Shown: positions 24,499 through 34,975 of the stretch, one piece after another
Position numbering within the stretch: position 1 is the first letter of the stretch
Layout of the letters: every line of letters starts with the position of its first letter
DNA from: Variovorax paradoxus B4
Lineage (GTDB): Bacteria; Pseudomonadota; Gammaproteobacteria; Burkholderiales; Burkholderiaceae_C
Assembly: GCF_000463015.1 (NCBI RefSeq)
Contig: NC_022247.1
Location: forward strand, 1,364,001 to 1,428,000
Direction: 5' to 3'
Length of the DNA stretch: 64,000 nucleotides
The notes under the pieces: model-generated
The model's database searches: none
Seen by the model: the letters and a program-made list of their open reading frames with translations, nothing else
Told to the model about the DNA's origin: nothing
Made by a program: the position numbers and the translations under genes

Positions 24499-26220
24499 CT
24501 AGATTTCAGCTCCCTCGACCAGGAAGCGCACCCGGCGCACACCCTGCCATTCGTCGGCATCGAGCCTGAAGGCGAGCTTCACGCGTGCGGGCAGCGGCTC
24601 GGTATGGCCGAACCAGATGCCGTCGACCGGCTGCCCCTGGTGCCGCAGCTTGAGCGCCAGGTGCTTCTCGCCCACCAGGCGCTGCGACACCACTTCCACT
24701 TCCTCGCTGAAGGTGGGCGGGGCAAAGCCCTGGCCCCACACTTCGCGGTGCAGCGTGTCGACCAGGTCGATGCGCATGTATTCGCGCGCCAGCGGCCCGT
24801 CGGTGTCGAGGCGGCGGGTCAGCGTGGCGGCGTCGAGCCACTCGTGCGCCACCTCGGCCAGCGCCTGTTCGAACACGTCGAACTTCTCGCGCGCCACGGT
24901 GCAGCCGGCGGCCATCGCATGGCCGCCGAAGCGCAGCAGCACGCCCGGATGGCGCTTGGCCACCAGGTCGAGCGCATCGCGCAGGTGAAAGCCCGGAATC
25001 GACCGGCCCGAGCCCTTGAGCTCGTGTTCCTTGCCGGGCGCGCCGCTGGCGGCAAAGACGAAGGTCGGGCGGTGGAAGCGGTCCTTGATGCGCGAGGCGA
25101 CGATGCCGACCACGCCTTCGTGAAAGTCGGCATCGAACACGCTGATGGCGGCCGGAGGCGCCTCGCTGCCGTCGGCCGTGGCGCCGAACAGCGATTCGGC
25201 CAGCAGCAGCGCCTGGTCGCGCATGCCGCCCTCGATGTCGCGCCGCTCGCGGTTGATGCCGTCGAGCATGCGCGCGAGTTCGTCGGCGCGGCCCGCGTCG
25301 TCGGTCAGCAGGCATTCGATGCCCAGCGTCATGTCGGCGAGCCGTCCGGCCGCGTTGATGCGCGGGCCGAGCGCGAAGCCGAAGTCGAAGGTGGTGGCCA
25401 CCGCGGCGTTGCGTCCCGCGGCCTTGAACAGCGCCGCAATGCCGGCCGGCAGCGCGCCGGCGCGGATGCGCCGCAGGCCCTGCGCCACCAGGCGGCGGTT
25501 GTTGGCGTCGAGCTTCACCACGTCGGCCACGGTGCCGAGCGCGACCAGCGGGAGCAGCACGTCGAGCTTGGGTTGCGTGGCCGCGGTGAAGACGCCGCGC
25601 GCGCGCAGCTCGGAGCGCAGCGCCAGCAGCACGTAGAACATCACGCCGACGCCGGCGATGCTCTTGCTCTCGAAGCCGCAGCCGGGCTGGTTGGGGTTCA
25701 CCAGCACGTCGGCGGCCGGCAGCTCGGGGCCGGGCAGGTGGTGGTCGGTGACCAGCACCTGCAGGCCGCGCGCCTTGGCCGCGGCCACGCCCTCGACGCT
25801 GGCGATGCCGTTGTCGACGGTGATCAGCATGTCGGCGCCGCTGTCGGCCACGCGCTCGGCAATCGGCGGCGTGAGGCCGTAGCCGTCGACCACGCGGTCG
25901 GGCACCAGGTAGCTCACGTTCCTTGCGCCGAGCAGGCGCAGGCCCCGCACCGCGACGGCACAGGCGGTGGCGCCGTCGCAGTCGTAGTCGGCCACGATGC
26001 ACAGGCGCTTGTCGAGCGCCATCGCATCGGCCAGCAGCACCGCGGCCTCGCGCGTGCCGTGCAGGGTGTCGGGCGGCAGCAGGCGCGCCAGGCCGTCGTC
26101 GAGCTCGTCCTTGGCCAGCACGCCGCGTGCGGCGAAGAGGCGGGCCAGCAGCGGATGCACGCCGGCCTGCTCGAGCGCCCAGACCGAGCGGGGCGGAATT
26201 TCCCTTGCGTAGATCTTCAT
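24499..26220 (-). CDS. recJ: Single-stranded-DNA-specific exonuclease RecJ
   Basis: RecJ is a 5'-3' ssDNA exonuclease in RecF-pathway recombination and mismatch and base-excision repair. This protein has 573 residues, the usual size. DHH-superfamily motifs are visible: VADYDCDGATA (motif I), LITVDNG (motif II), VTDHHLPG (motif III, DHH) and later RINAAGR and the DHHA1 GGHAMAAG motif; the OB-like C-terminal domain follows. The ATG at 26220 overlaps the upstream gene's stop by four bases. Confidence 0.96.
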   Translation of the reverse strand: MKIYAREIPPRSVWALEQAGVHPLLARLFAARGVLAKDELDDGLARLLPPDTLHGTREAAVLLADAMALDKRLCIVADYDCDGATACAVAVRGLRLLGARNVSYLVPDRVVDGYGLTPPIAERVADSGADMLITVDNGIASVEGVAAAKARGLQVLVTDHHLPGPELPAADVLVNPNQPGCGFESKSIAGVGVMFYVLLALRSELRARGVFTAATQPKLDVLLPLVALGTVADVVKLDANNRRLVAQGLRRIRAGALPAGIAALFKAAGRNAAVATTFDFGFALGPRINAAGRLADMTLGIECLLTDDAGRADELARMLDGINRERRDIEGGMRDQALLLAESLFGATADGSEAPPAAISVFDADFHEGVVGIVASRIKDRFHRPTFVFAASGAPGKEHELKGSGRSIPGFHLRDALDLVAKRHPGVLLRFGGHAMAAGCTVAREKFDVFEQALAEVAHEWLDAATLTRRLDTDGPLAREYMRIDLVDTLHREVWGQGFAPPTFSEEVEVVSQRLVGEKHLALKLRHQGQPVDGIWFGHTEPLPARVKLAFRLDADEWQGVRRVRFLVEGAEI

Positions 26221-27185
26221 AGCGCCTCGAGCACGTTGGCGGCGCGCGGCCGGTCGAACAGGCTCCTGGCCCAGCCCACCAGCCCGCGCTGCCGCACCGC
26301 GTAGCGCTGTGCCGTACGGTCGCCGCACAGCGTGAGCGTGACGTCGACACCGGCGGTGTAGTCGGCCAGCAGGGTGGCGATGCTGCTCGCGTCCAGCGCC
26401 TGCCATGCTTCGGCCCACCCCAGGCCGTCGTCGCGCAGCGCGGCCACGCGCAGCGCGTCGCTCACGGCCGGTGGGACGGTGTCGGCCAAGGGGAGGCCGG
26501 CCTCCAGGGCGCCGGTGCCGCTGAGCCAGAAAGAATTGATCGGCGGCACGCCGCGTGCGGCGCGGTCGTCGTTCACGCGCTGGGTGTAGAGCAGCATCTG
26601 CATTTCGTTCTGGAGGCGGCGCAGCGGCCGTGCAGCATGGGCCAGCGGCGACCACTGCGAAATCGGGTGGCCCACCGCGCGGTCGATGGAGGCCGTGGCC
26701 AGGCCTTCGAAGATGTGCGCGCGCGCGAGCCAGCGGCCGGGCGTGGGAGAAGGGTGCAGCGCAATGCCGTCTTCCTCGAAGAAGGGATGGGCGGCGGCCA
26801 GCAGCGCGGCCGATTCGGCGGCATCGATCTCGATCGCGGCCGGGTCGCCCAGCACCACGTCGTCGATGCCCACCTGCCAGTTGCACAGCGAAACCACGCC
26901 CCAGCCTTCGCGGTCGCCGGGTTCTGCGATGCCGCTCTGCCTGGCTTCCAGCGCAGCCCAGGGAATGGAGCCATCGGGCGCGGAAATGCCCAGCGCCCTG
27001 GCCAGCGCCCGTTCATGGGGCGGCGAACGCGTGCTTTCGTCTTGCGTGTCGGCCTCTGCGAGCGAGAGCCGGGAGAGCAGGGCCTCGAGATTCGGCAGCC
27101 GAAGCGTGGGCAGTGCCGCGCGGCAAGCCGGGGAACCGCGGCCGGCAAAGGGGATCAACAAGTGACGTGGGAGAGGTTCGGCCAT
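26217..27185 (-). CDS. RpfE-like conserved protein upstream of recJ
   Basis: A 322-residue cytoplasmic protein beginning MAEPLPRHLLIPFAGRGSPA. It resembles the family annotated as RpfE or distant phosphoglycerate-mutase-like (COG4255) proteins; in Xanthomonas, rpfE lies next to recJ, as here. Visible conserved pieces are NWQVGIDDVVLGDPAAIEID, HIFEGLATASIDRAVG, LQNEMQMLLYTQRVNDDR and NSFWLSGTG. No catalytic signature is clear to me. The ATG at 27185 is chosen over an upstream frame that runs into a repeat. The four-base overlap with recJ indicates coupling. Role unknown. Confidence 0.75.
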   Translation of the reverse strand: MAEPLPRHLLIPFAGRGSPACRAALPTLRLPNLEALLSRLSLAEADTQDESTRSPPHERALARALGISAPDGSIPWAALEARQSGIAEPGDREGWGVVSLCNWQVGIDDVVLGDPAAIEIDAAESAALLAAAHPFFEEDGIALHPSPTPGRWLARAHIFEGLATASIDRAVGHPISQWSPLAHAARPLRRLQNEMQMLLYTQRVNDDRAARGVPPINSFWLSGTGALEAGLPLADTVPPAVSDALRVAALRDDGLGWAEAWQALDASSIATLLADYTAGVDVTLTLCGDRTAQRYAVRQRGLVGWARSLFDRPRAANVLEAL

Positions 27186-27208
27186 CTCCCTATTGTCCGG
27201 GATGCTAG

Positions 27209-27300
27209 GATGAAACGCCCCCCGAAGCGCCTTCGGCGCCTCCCCCCCCACTGGGGGGCGCACCCAGCGGCCCGGCAAAGCCGGTTCCGCGGGCGCACCT
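27209..27300 (-). repeat. Interspersed GC-rich repeat, copy A
   Basis: Contains GGCCCGGCAAAGCCGGTTCC at 27269-27288, the exact reverse complement of 53762-53781, plus neighbouring C-run/G-run hairpin sequence (CCCCCCCCACTGGGGGG) and a GAAGCGCCTTCGGCGCC stem. Lies between the divergent RpfE-like and LolC/E genes, so it occupies their shared promoter region. Confidence 0.75.
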
Positions 27301-27321
27301 GGCTGAGCTCAAACTGAAAAT

Positions 27322-28570
27322 ATGCGACTTCCTTATGAACTGAAGCTCGGCTGGCGCTACACGCGCGCAGGCCGGGCGACGCGGCGCAACGGCTTCATCT
27401 CCTTCATCTCCGGCGTGTCGATGCTCGGCATCGCGTTGGGGGTGGCGGCGCTGATCATTGTGCTCAGCGTGATGAACGGCTTCCAGAAGGAGGTGCGCGA
27501 CCGCATGCTCGGCGTGGTGTCGCACATCGAGATCCTGTCGCGCGACGGCCAGGCCCTGCCCGACATCGACGCCATCACGGCCGCAGCCCGCAAGAACCCC
27601 GAGGTGATCGGCGCGGCGCCCTTCATCGCCACGCAGGCGCTCATTGCGCGCGGCGAGGACATGAAGGGCACGCTGGTGCGCGGCATCGTGCCCAAGCTCG
27701 AGCCCGAGGTGACCGACATTGCCACCACGGCACAGAAGGGCACGCTCGACAAGCTGGTGCCGGGCGAATTCGGCATCGTGCTCGGCGGCGAACTGGCGCG
27801 CTCGCTGTTCGTGCAGCCGGGCGACCAGGTCACGCTGGTGGCGCCGGGCGGCCAGGTCACGCCGGCTGGCGTGGTGCCGCGGCTCAAGCAGTTCACCGTG
27901 GTGGGCACCTTCGATTCGGGCCACTACGAATATGACTCGGCGCTGGCCATGATCCATGCGGAAGACGCCCAGCGCGTGTTCCGGCTCGAAGGCCCGACCG
28001 GCATCCGCATCAAGCTCAAGGACCTGAACGAGGCGCGCGAAGTGGCCGACCAGATGGCCGTCACGCTGCCGGGCCAGTTCCTCATCCGCGACTGGACGCG
28101 CCAGAACAAGACCTGGTTCGCGGCCGTGCAGGTCGAGAAACGCATGATGTTCATCATCCTCACGCTCATCGTGGCGGTGGCCGCCTTCAACCTGGTGTCC
28201 ACGCTGGTCATGACGGTGACCGACAAGCGCGCCGACATCGCCATCTTGCGCACGCTGGGCAGTTCGCCGCGCAGCATCATGGGCATCTTCGTGGTGCAGG
28301 GGGCGATGGTCGGCGTGATCGGCACGGTGGCCGGGCTGCTGCTGGGGCTGGGCATTGCCTACAACATCGACGTGATCGTGCCGGCGCTCGAGCAGCTCTT
28401 CCATGCGAGCTTCCTGCCCAAGGACATCTACCTGATCAGCAAGATGCCGAGCGACCCGCAGCGCAGCGACATCATGCCGATTGCGATCATTTCCCTGGTC
28501 CTGGCCTTTCTTGCAACGCTGTATCCCAGCTGGCGCGCGAGCCGCGTCAACCCCGCCGAGGCCCTGCGCT

Positions 28571-28578
<8 letters not shown>
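27322..28578 (+). CDS. Lipoprotein-releasing ABC transporter permease (LolC/LolE family)
   Basis: A 418-residue inner-membrane permease of the LolCDE system, which extracts outer-membrane lipoproteins and hands them to LolA. It starts [15 protein letters not shown], with the first helix [19 protein letters not shown] and the signature [23 protein letters not shown] periplasmic domain of about 200 residues follows, then three C-terminal helices of the FtsX type ([59 protein letters not shown]). Only one permease gene precedes lolD, so it may work as a homodimer. It overlaps lolD by eight bases. Confidence 0.95.
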
Positions 28579-29278
<700 letters not shown>

Positions 29279-29372
29279 ATTGCCGATGCCGCTTGCCACG
29301 GCGCATGCAATGTCGCGAAACTGTCTGCCTGTCCGGCAAGATGCCGTGCAATCACAGGAGCGCTTCTGCATC

Positions 29373-29969
29373 ATGGAAACCGACGACGACACCCAGCCCG
29401 CAGCCACCGCCGAGCCGCGCAATTCCTACCTGGAAGAGAAAGCCTTCAAGTCGCGCACGCTGCTGATCTTCGGCAGCATCACCGACTCGGTGGCCGCCGA
29501 CGTGACGCGCAGGCTCATCGCGCTCGATGCCGACAGCCCAGACAAACCCATCGACATCCTGGTGAGCTCGCCCGGCGGCCACCTGGAGTCGGGCGATGCC
29601 ATTCACGACATCGTGCGCTTCATCTCCGCGCCGGTGAACATGATCGGCACCGGATGGGTGGGCAGCGCCGCCACGCACCTCTACCTGGCGGTGCCGCGCG
29701 AGCGGCGCGTGTGCCTGCCGAACACGCGCTTCCTGATCCACCAGCCCAGCGGTGGCGCGGGCGGCCAGGCGACCGACATCGCGATCCAGGCACAGGAAAT
29801 CATCAAGGCCCGGCAGCGCATCGCGCATGAGATCGCGCGGGAGACCGGCAAGCCCATCGACGTGGTGCTGGCCGACATCGAACGCGACCGCTGGCTCTCG
29901 GCCGCCGAGGCGGTCGAGTACGGGCTGGTCTCGCGCATCATCCAGCGCAAGACCGAGCTGCATGCCTGA
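29373..29969 (+). CDS. ClpP-like serine protease subunit
   Basis: A 198-residue protein of the ClpP fold. Motifs line up with ClpP: SSPGGHLESGDAIHD, the nucleophile Ser in GTGWVGSAATHLYL (ClpP has G-x-A-A-S-M-G), His in FLIHQPSGGAGGQATDI and Asp in DIERDRWLSAAEAVEYGLV. The triad is therefore intact, although the residues around the Ser are changed. It is not next to tig or clpX, so it is probably a ClpP paralogue rather than the housekeeping subunit. An AGGAG lies about 12 bases before the ATG. Ends flush against the convergent RidA gene. Confidence 0.85.
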   Translation: METDDDTQPAATAEPRNSYLEEKAFKSRTLLIFGSITDSVAADVTRRLIALDADSPDKPIDILVSSPGGHLESGDAIHDIVRFISAPVNMIGTGWVGSAATHLYLAVPRERRVCLPNTRFLIHQPSGGAGGQATDIAIQAQEIIKARQRIAHEIARETGKPIDVVLADIERDRWLSAAEAVEYGLVSRIIQRKTELHA

Positions 29970-30359
29970 TCAGGCCTTGGGCTTGTAGGCCACCACGTCG
30001 ATCTCGACCTTGGCGTCGACCATCAGCCGCGCCTCGGTGGTCGAGCGCGCCGGCTTGTTTTCACCGAAGTAGCTCATGTAGATGCGGTTGAAGGCACCAA
30101 AGTCGCGCGCGTCCTGCAGCCAGACGGTGCTCTTGCAGACGTCGTCGAGCGTGGCGCCGGCCAGCGCCAGCACCTTTTTCAGGTTCTCCATCACCTGGCG
30201 CGTCTGCGCCTCGATGCCGCCCGCCACGATCTCGCCCTCGGCATTCGCAGGCACCTGGCCCGACACATAGATGAAATCGCCGGCGCGCACGGCCGGGGAG
30301 AAGGGACGGGCCTGGCGGTCCGAGGCGACGGGCGGGGCGCCGAGGTATTCGAGCGGCAT
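29970..30359 (-). CDS. RidA family protein
   Basis: A 129-residue member of the RidA/YjgF/Rid family (enamine/imine deaminases). Family landmarks: PFSPAVRAGDFIYVSGQVP near the N-terminus, QTRQVMENLKKVLALAGATL in the middle, and the substrate-contact Arg and C-terminal segment ARSTTEARLMVDAKVEIDVVAY. The canonical RidA CIPR-type motif is absent, so it may belong to another Rid subgroup. The ATG at 30359 has an AGGAG upstream. It diverges from the Dpp operon; Rid enzymes often go with amino-acid catabolism, which fits the neighbours. Confidence 0.9.
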   Translation of the reverse strand: MPLEYLGAPPVASDRQARPFSPAVRAGDFIYVSGQVPANAEGEIVAGGIEAQTRQVMENLKKVLALAGATLDDVCKSTVWLQDARDFGAFNRIYMSYFGENKPARSTTEARLMVDAKVEIDVVAYKPKA

Positions 30360-30416
30360 GGGAGAACTCCTGAAGTGAGAAAGAAGAAAAAAGGGGAACT
30401 GCAAGTATCGATCCAA

Positions 30417-30435
30417 TCTGAAAATTTGTTTCAGA
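30417..30435. promoter_or_regulatory. Dyad box 1, TCTGAAA-N5-TTTCAGA
   Basis: A perfect 7+7 inverted repeat with 5-base spacer, in the divergent RidA/Dpp intergenic region. A further hairpin AACCCT-N6-AGGGTT lies at 30438-30455. The box is a candidate operator for the RpiR-type regulator encoded at 37420-38331 (inference). Confidence 0.5.
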
Positions 30436-30500
30436 AAAACCCTCAAACAAGGGTTAACACGGATGATTTGGCATGGATAGTGCTTCAAAGTGCGAGCAGA

Positions 30501-30519
30501 AGAGAAAATTTCTTTCAAA
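30501..30519. promoter_or_regulatory. Dyad box 2, AGAGAAA-N5-TTTCAAA
   Basis: Shares the GAAA-N5-TTTC core with box 1; the centres are 84 bases apart, about eight helical turns. It lies about 30 bases before the substrate-binding protein start, where it could block transcription or allow looping. Confidence 0.45.
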
Positions 30520-30547
30520 ACCTGCTCGCCCCATGAAGGAGTTCCCC

Positions 30548-32122
30548 ATGTCCCACGCCGGTCTTGTCCAGCGCCTGCCCAAGCTGTCGAAGCGCAGCCT
30601 GCTGGGCGCCTCCCTGCTCGCGGTGCTGTGTGCCGCGCTGCCTTCCCAGCCCGCGCACGCCCAGGGGCCGCGCAACTTCGCCACGCTGGCGATGGTGGCC
30701 GAACCGCAGACGCTCGACCCGATGGCTTCCACGGCCGACCTGGTCGGAACCATCATGCAGCACGTGTACGAGACGCTCTACACCTTCGACGCCAAGTGGA
30801 ACGTCGTGCCGATGCTGGCCGAGACCATGCCGAAGATCTCGGCCGACGGCAAGAGCTACGCCATCACCCTGCGCAAGGGCGTGATGCTGCACAACGGGCG
30901 CGAACTCAACGCCGACGACGTGGTGGCCAGCCTGCAGCGCTGGATGGACCAGTCGCCGCGCGGCAAGGCCGTGGGCAAGGAAATCGAAAGCCTCAAGGCC
31001 AAGGGCGCGCTGGGCGTGGAGGTCGTGCTGAAGGCGCCGTATGCGCCGCTGCTCTCGCAACTCGCGCTGCCCAGCGGCATGGCCGCGATCATGGCGAAGG
31101 ACTCCATCGCCTCGCCGCTGAAGGAGTTCGTCGGCACCGGCCCCTACAAGTTCAAGGAGCGCCGCCCCGACCAGTTCGTGCTGCTCACGCGCTTCGACAA
31201 ATACGCGGCGCGCAAGGAGCCCGCGAGCGGCTACGGCGGCAAGCGCGAGGCGGCCATCGAGGAGCTGCGCTTCGTGCCGGTGCCCAATGCCAGCACGCGC
31301 GTCGAAGGCGCATTGGCCGGCCAGTACGACTTTGCCGACCTGCTGCCGGTCGAGGCCCTGCCGCGGCTGGAGAAGTCGGGCGGCAAGACCGTGCCGATCA
31401 TGACGCCTTCATTCGGATTCCCGTATCTCGTGCTCAACACCAAGGAAGGCGTGGCTTCCAACCAGGCCGTGCGCCAGGCCATCCAGTCCGCGCTCGGCGA
31501 AGGCGAAATGCTCGCCGCGGGCTTTGGCGACATGCGCTTTTTCGTGGCCGAAGGCAACCACTTTCCCAGGGGCTCGCCGTTCTATTCGACCGCGGGCACC
31601 ACGCTCTACAACGAGCGCAACGCATCCAAGGCCAAGGAAGCCGCGGCCAAGGCCGGCTACAAGGGCGAGCCGATCCGCGTGCTCACCAGCCGCCAGTACG
31701 ACTTTCACTACAACATGTCGCTCCTGATGGCCGAGCAGCTCAAGCGCGCCGGCTTCAAGGTCGACCTGAACGTGGTCGACTGGGCCACGCTGGTGCAGCG
31801 CCGCAACGACCCGAAGCTGTGGGACATCTACGTGACCCACTCGGGCCAGTTCCCCGAGCCGATGCTCTCGCCGCCGCAGCTGGGCGACGGCGCCCCCGGC
31901 TGGTGGGATTCGCCCGCCAAGAAGTCGGCGCTGCAGGCCTTCAATGTCGAGAGCGATCCGGCCAAGCGCGGCGCACTGTGGGGCAAGGTGCAGCAGGTGG
32001 TTTATGAAGAAGTGCCGTACATCAACGTCGGCAAGTTCAACGGCCTCTCGGCCAAGAGCCCGGCGCTGGACAACTACCAGCCCGCCACCTGGCCGTTCTT
32101 CTGGAACGCAAGGATCAAGTAA
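30548..32122 (+). CDS. Peptide/solute-binding protein of a Dpp-type ABC transporter
   Basis: A 524-residue periplasmic binding protein of the SBP_bac_5 family (DppA/OppA/GsiB class). The Sec signal ends QPAHAQG. Mature landmarks are ATLAMVAEPQTLDPMASTAD, MQHVYETLYTFDAKWNVVPM, the ITLRKGVMLHNGRELNADDVV motif region, and the late DNYQPATWPFFWNARIK. Both nearby ATGs (30533, 30548) are in frame; 30548 is preferred because AAGGAG sits six bases before it. First gene of a long operon running to the D-aminoacylase. Confidence 0.92.
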   Translation: MSHAGLVQRLPKLSKRSLLGASLLAVLCAALPSQPAHAQGPRNFATLAMVAEPQTLDPMASTADLVGTIMQHVYETLYTFDAKWNVVPMLAETMPKISADGKSYAITLRKGVMLHNGRELNADDVVASLQRWMDQSPRGKAVGKEIESLKAKGALGVEVVLKAPYAPLLSQLALPSGMAAIMAKDSIASPLKEFVGTGPYKFKERRPDQFVLLTRFDKYAARKEPASGYGGKREAAIEELRFVPVPNASTRVEGALAGQYDFADLLPVEALPRLEKSGGKTVPIMTPSFGFPYLVLNTKEGVASNQAVRQAIQSALGEGEMLAAGFGDMRFFVAEGNHFPRGSPFYSTAGTTLYNERNASKAKEAAAKAGYKGEPIRVLTSRQYDFHYNMSLLMAEQLKRAGFKVDLNVVDWATLVQRRNDPKLWDIYVTHSGQFPEPMLSPPQLGDGAPGWWDSPAKKSALQAFNVESDPAKRGALWGKVQQVVYEEVPYINVGKFNGLSAKSPALDNYQPATWPFFWNARIK

Positions 32123-32151
32123 ACCCCGGGGCGCCACGGAGCCAACCACGC

Positions 32152-33093
32152 ATGTTTCGCTATCTTGCTTCCCGCGCCGCCGGCATGCTCGTCGTGCTCG
32201 CCATCGTGGCGGTGCTCGTGTTCGTGCTCACGCGCGCGGCCTCGGGCGACCCGGTCTCGGTGCTGCTGGGCGACCAGGCCACCGCGGCCGACATCGCCCG
32301 CGTGCAGAAAGAGTACGGCCTCGACAAGCCGCTGCCCGTGCAGTTCGGCTACTGGCTGCGCGAAGTGCTGCAGGGCAACCTCGGCACCTCGATCTTCCTG
32401 CAGCGGCCGGTCACGCAGGCGCTGTGGGAGCGTGCCGAGCCCACCACGCTGCTCGCGCTGATGGCGGTGGCCATCGCGGCGCTGATCGGCGTGCCGTGCG
32501 GCATCGTCTCGGCGGTGTTCCGCGGGCGCGTGGTCGACCAGCTCTTCACCGGCGTCGCGATGCTCGGCGCGAGCATTCCGAGCTTCTGGCTCGGCATCGT
32601 GCTGATCCAGATCTTTGCCGTGTCCTTCGGCTGGTTTCCTGTCTCTGGCTACGGCGCGCCCGATGCGCCATTCGCCGAACGCCTGCATGCGCTGGTGCTG
32701 CCGGCCACGGTGCTGGGCTTGCTGAACTCGGCGCTCATCATCCGCTTCACGCGCGCCTCGATGCTCGACGTGCTCGGCGAAGACTATGTGCGCACCGCGC
32801 GCTCCAAGGGCCTGAGCGAAAGCACGGTCGTGCTCAAGCATGCGCTGCGCAATGCGCTGGTGCCCATCGTCACGGTGATCGGCCTCACGGTCGCGCTGAT
32901 GATCGGCGGCGCCGTCATCACCGAAACCGTGTTCGGCCTGCCGGGCGTCGGCAACCTGGTGGTGAGCGCGGTACTGCGGCGCGACTATCCGGTGATCCAG
33001 GGCGCGCTGCTCGTGATTGCCGCGATCTACGTGCTGATCAATTTCTCCATCGACCTGCTCTACGCCGTAGTCGATCCGCGCGTGAAGGTTTGA
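32152..33093 (+). CDS. Dpp-type ABC transporter permease (DppB-like)
   Basis: A 313-residue inner-membrane permease with six helices. It starts MFRYLASRAAGMLVVLAIVAV and has the family phrase DPVSVLLGDQATAADIARVQ followed by YGLDKPLPVQFGYWL. The EAA loop that contacts the ATPase is DYVRTARSKGLSESTVVLKHALRNAL at about 219-244, interrupted here only for description. FGLPGVGNLVVSAVLRRDYPV and the C-terminal YAVVDPRVKV complete the DppB pattern. Follows the binding protein by 29 bases. Confidence 0.94.
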   Translation: MFRYLASRAAGMLVVLAIVAVLVFVLTRAASGDPVSVLLGDQATAADIARVQKEYGLDKPLPVQFGYWLREVLQGNLGTSIFLQRPVTQALWERAEPTTLLALMAVAIAALIGVPCGIVSAVFRGRVVDQLFTGVAMLGASIPSFWLGIVLIQIFAVSFGWFPVSGYGAPDAPFAERLHALVLPATVLGLLNSALIIRFTRASMLDVLGEDYVRTARSKGLSESTVVLKHALRNALVPIVTVIGLTVALMIGGAVITETVFGLPGVGNLVVSAVLRRDYPVIQGALLVIAAIYVLINFSIDLLYAVVDPRVKV

Positions 33094-33098
33094 ACACA

Positions 33099-33937
33099 AT
33101 GCAAATGCCCCGAATGCTCCGCCAGCTGATGCATCGCCGCATCGTGATGGCTTCCGCGCTGGTGCTGCTGGTCATTGCGGTGCTTGCCATCGGCGCGCCG
33201 CTGTTCGCCTCCATCGACCCCAACGACACCGCCGTGCTGCAGCGCCTGAAGGGGCCGAGCGCCGAACACCTGCTGGGCACCGACGAGCTTGGCCGCGACA
33301 TGTACTCGCGCATCGTGCACGGCGCGCGCTACTCGCTGGCCATTGCGGCGCTCACCGCGCTGGGCGCGGTGGTCGCGGGCACGGTGCTGGGCTTGATGGC
33401 TGGCTTCTTCCGCCGTCTCGACACGCCGCTGATGCGCGTGGTCGACGCGATGATGTCCTTCCCCGACATCCTGCTGGCCATTGCGCTGGTGGCCATCCTC
33501 GGGCCGTCGCTGATGAACACCGTGCTCGCACTGGTGCTGGTCTATACGCCGCGCGTGGCGCGTGTGGTGCGGGCCTCGACGCTGGTGGTGCGCGAGCTGC
33601 TGTTCGTCGAAGCGGTGCGCGCGCTGGGCGTGCGCACCTCGCGCATCCTGTGGCGGCACATCCTGCCGAACCTGATGTCGCCGATCCTCGTGCAGGTGTC
33701 CTTCATCTTCGCCTACGCGATCCTGGCCGAGGCGGGGTTGTCGTTCCTCGGCGTGGGCGTGCCGCCCGAGATCCCGACCTGGGGCACCATGGTCGCGGGC
33801 AGCCAGCAGTACGCGCACCAGGCCTTCTGGGTGGTGCTGTTCCCGGGGCTCGCGATCATCTTCACCGCGCTCTCGCTGCAGTTGCTGGGCGACGGCGTGC
33901 GCGACCTGCTCGACCCCAAATTGAAGAAGACCCTGTG

Positions 33938-33938
<1 letters not shown>
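33099..33938 (+). CDS. Dpp-type ABC transporter permease (DppC-like)
   Basis: A 279-residue permease paired with the preceding DppB-like one. Landmarks: an N-terminal helix, then [20 protein letters not shown] (the DppC signature), a core with [20 protein letters not shown], and the EAA loop [20 protein letters not shown], followed by [20 protein letters not shown]. The end is [14 protein letters not shown], typical of the family. Its stop overlaps the next ATG by one base (TGATG). Confidence 0.94.

Positions 33939-34971
<1,033 letters not shown>

Positions 34972-34975
<4 letters not shown>

Noticed and set aside
24604..26304. A 566-codon plus-strand frame opposite recJ
   Set aside because: Low-complexity His/Gln/Val/Gly composition typical of antisense frames in high-G+C coding DNA; recJ motifs on the other strand are unambiguous.
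30473..30547. An earlier start for the peptide-binding protein
   Set aside because: Codons before 30548 do not extend the signal peptide sensibly, and the AAGGAG at 30536-30541 fits the ATG at 30548.
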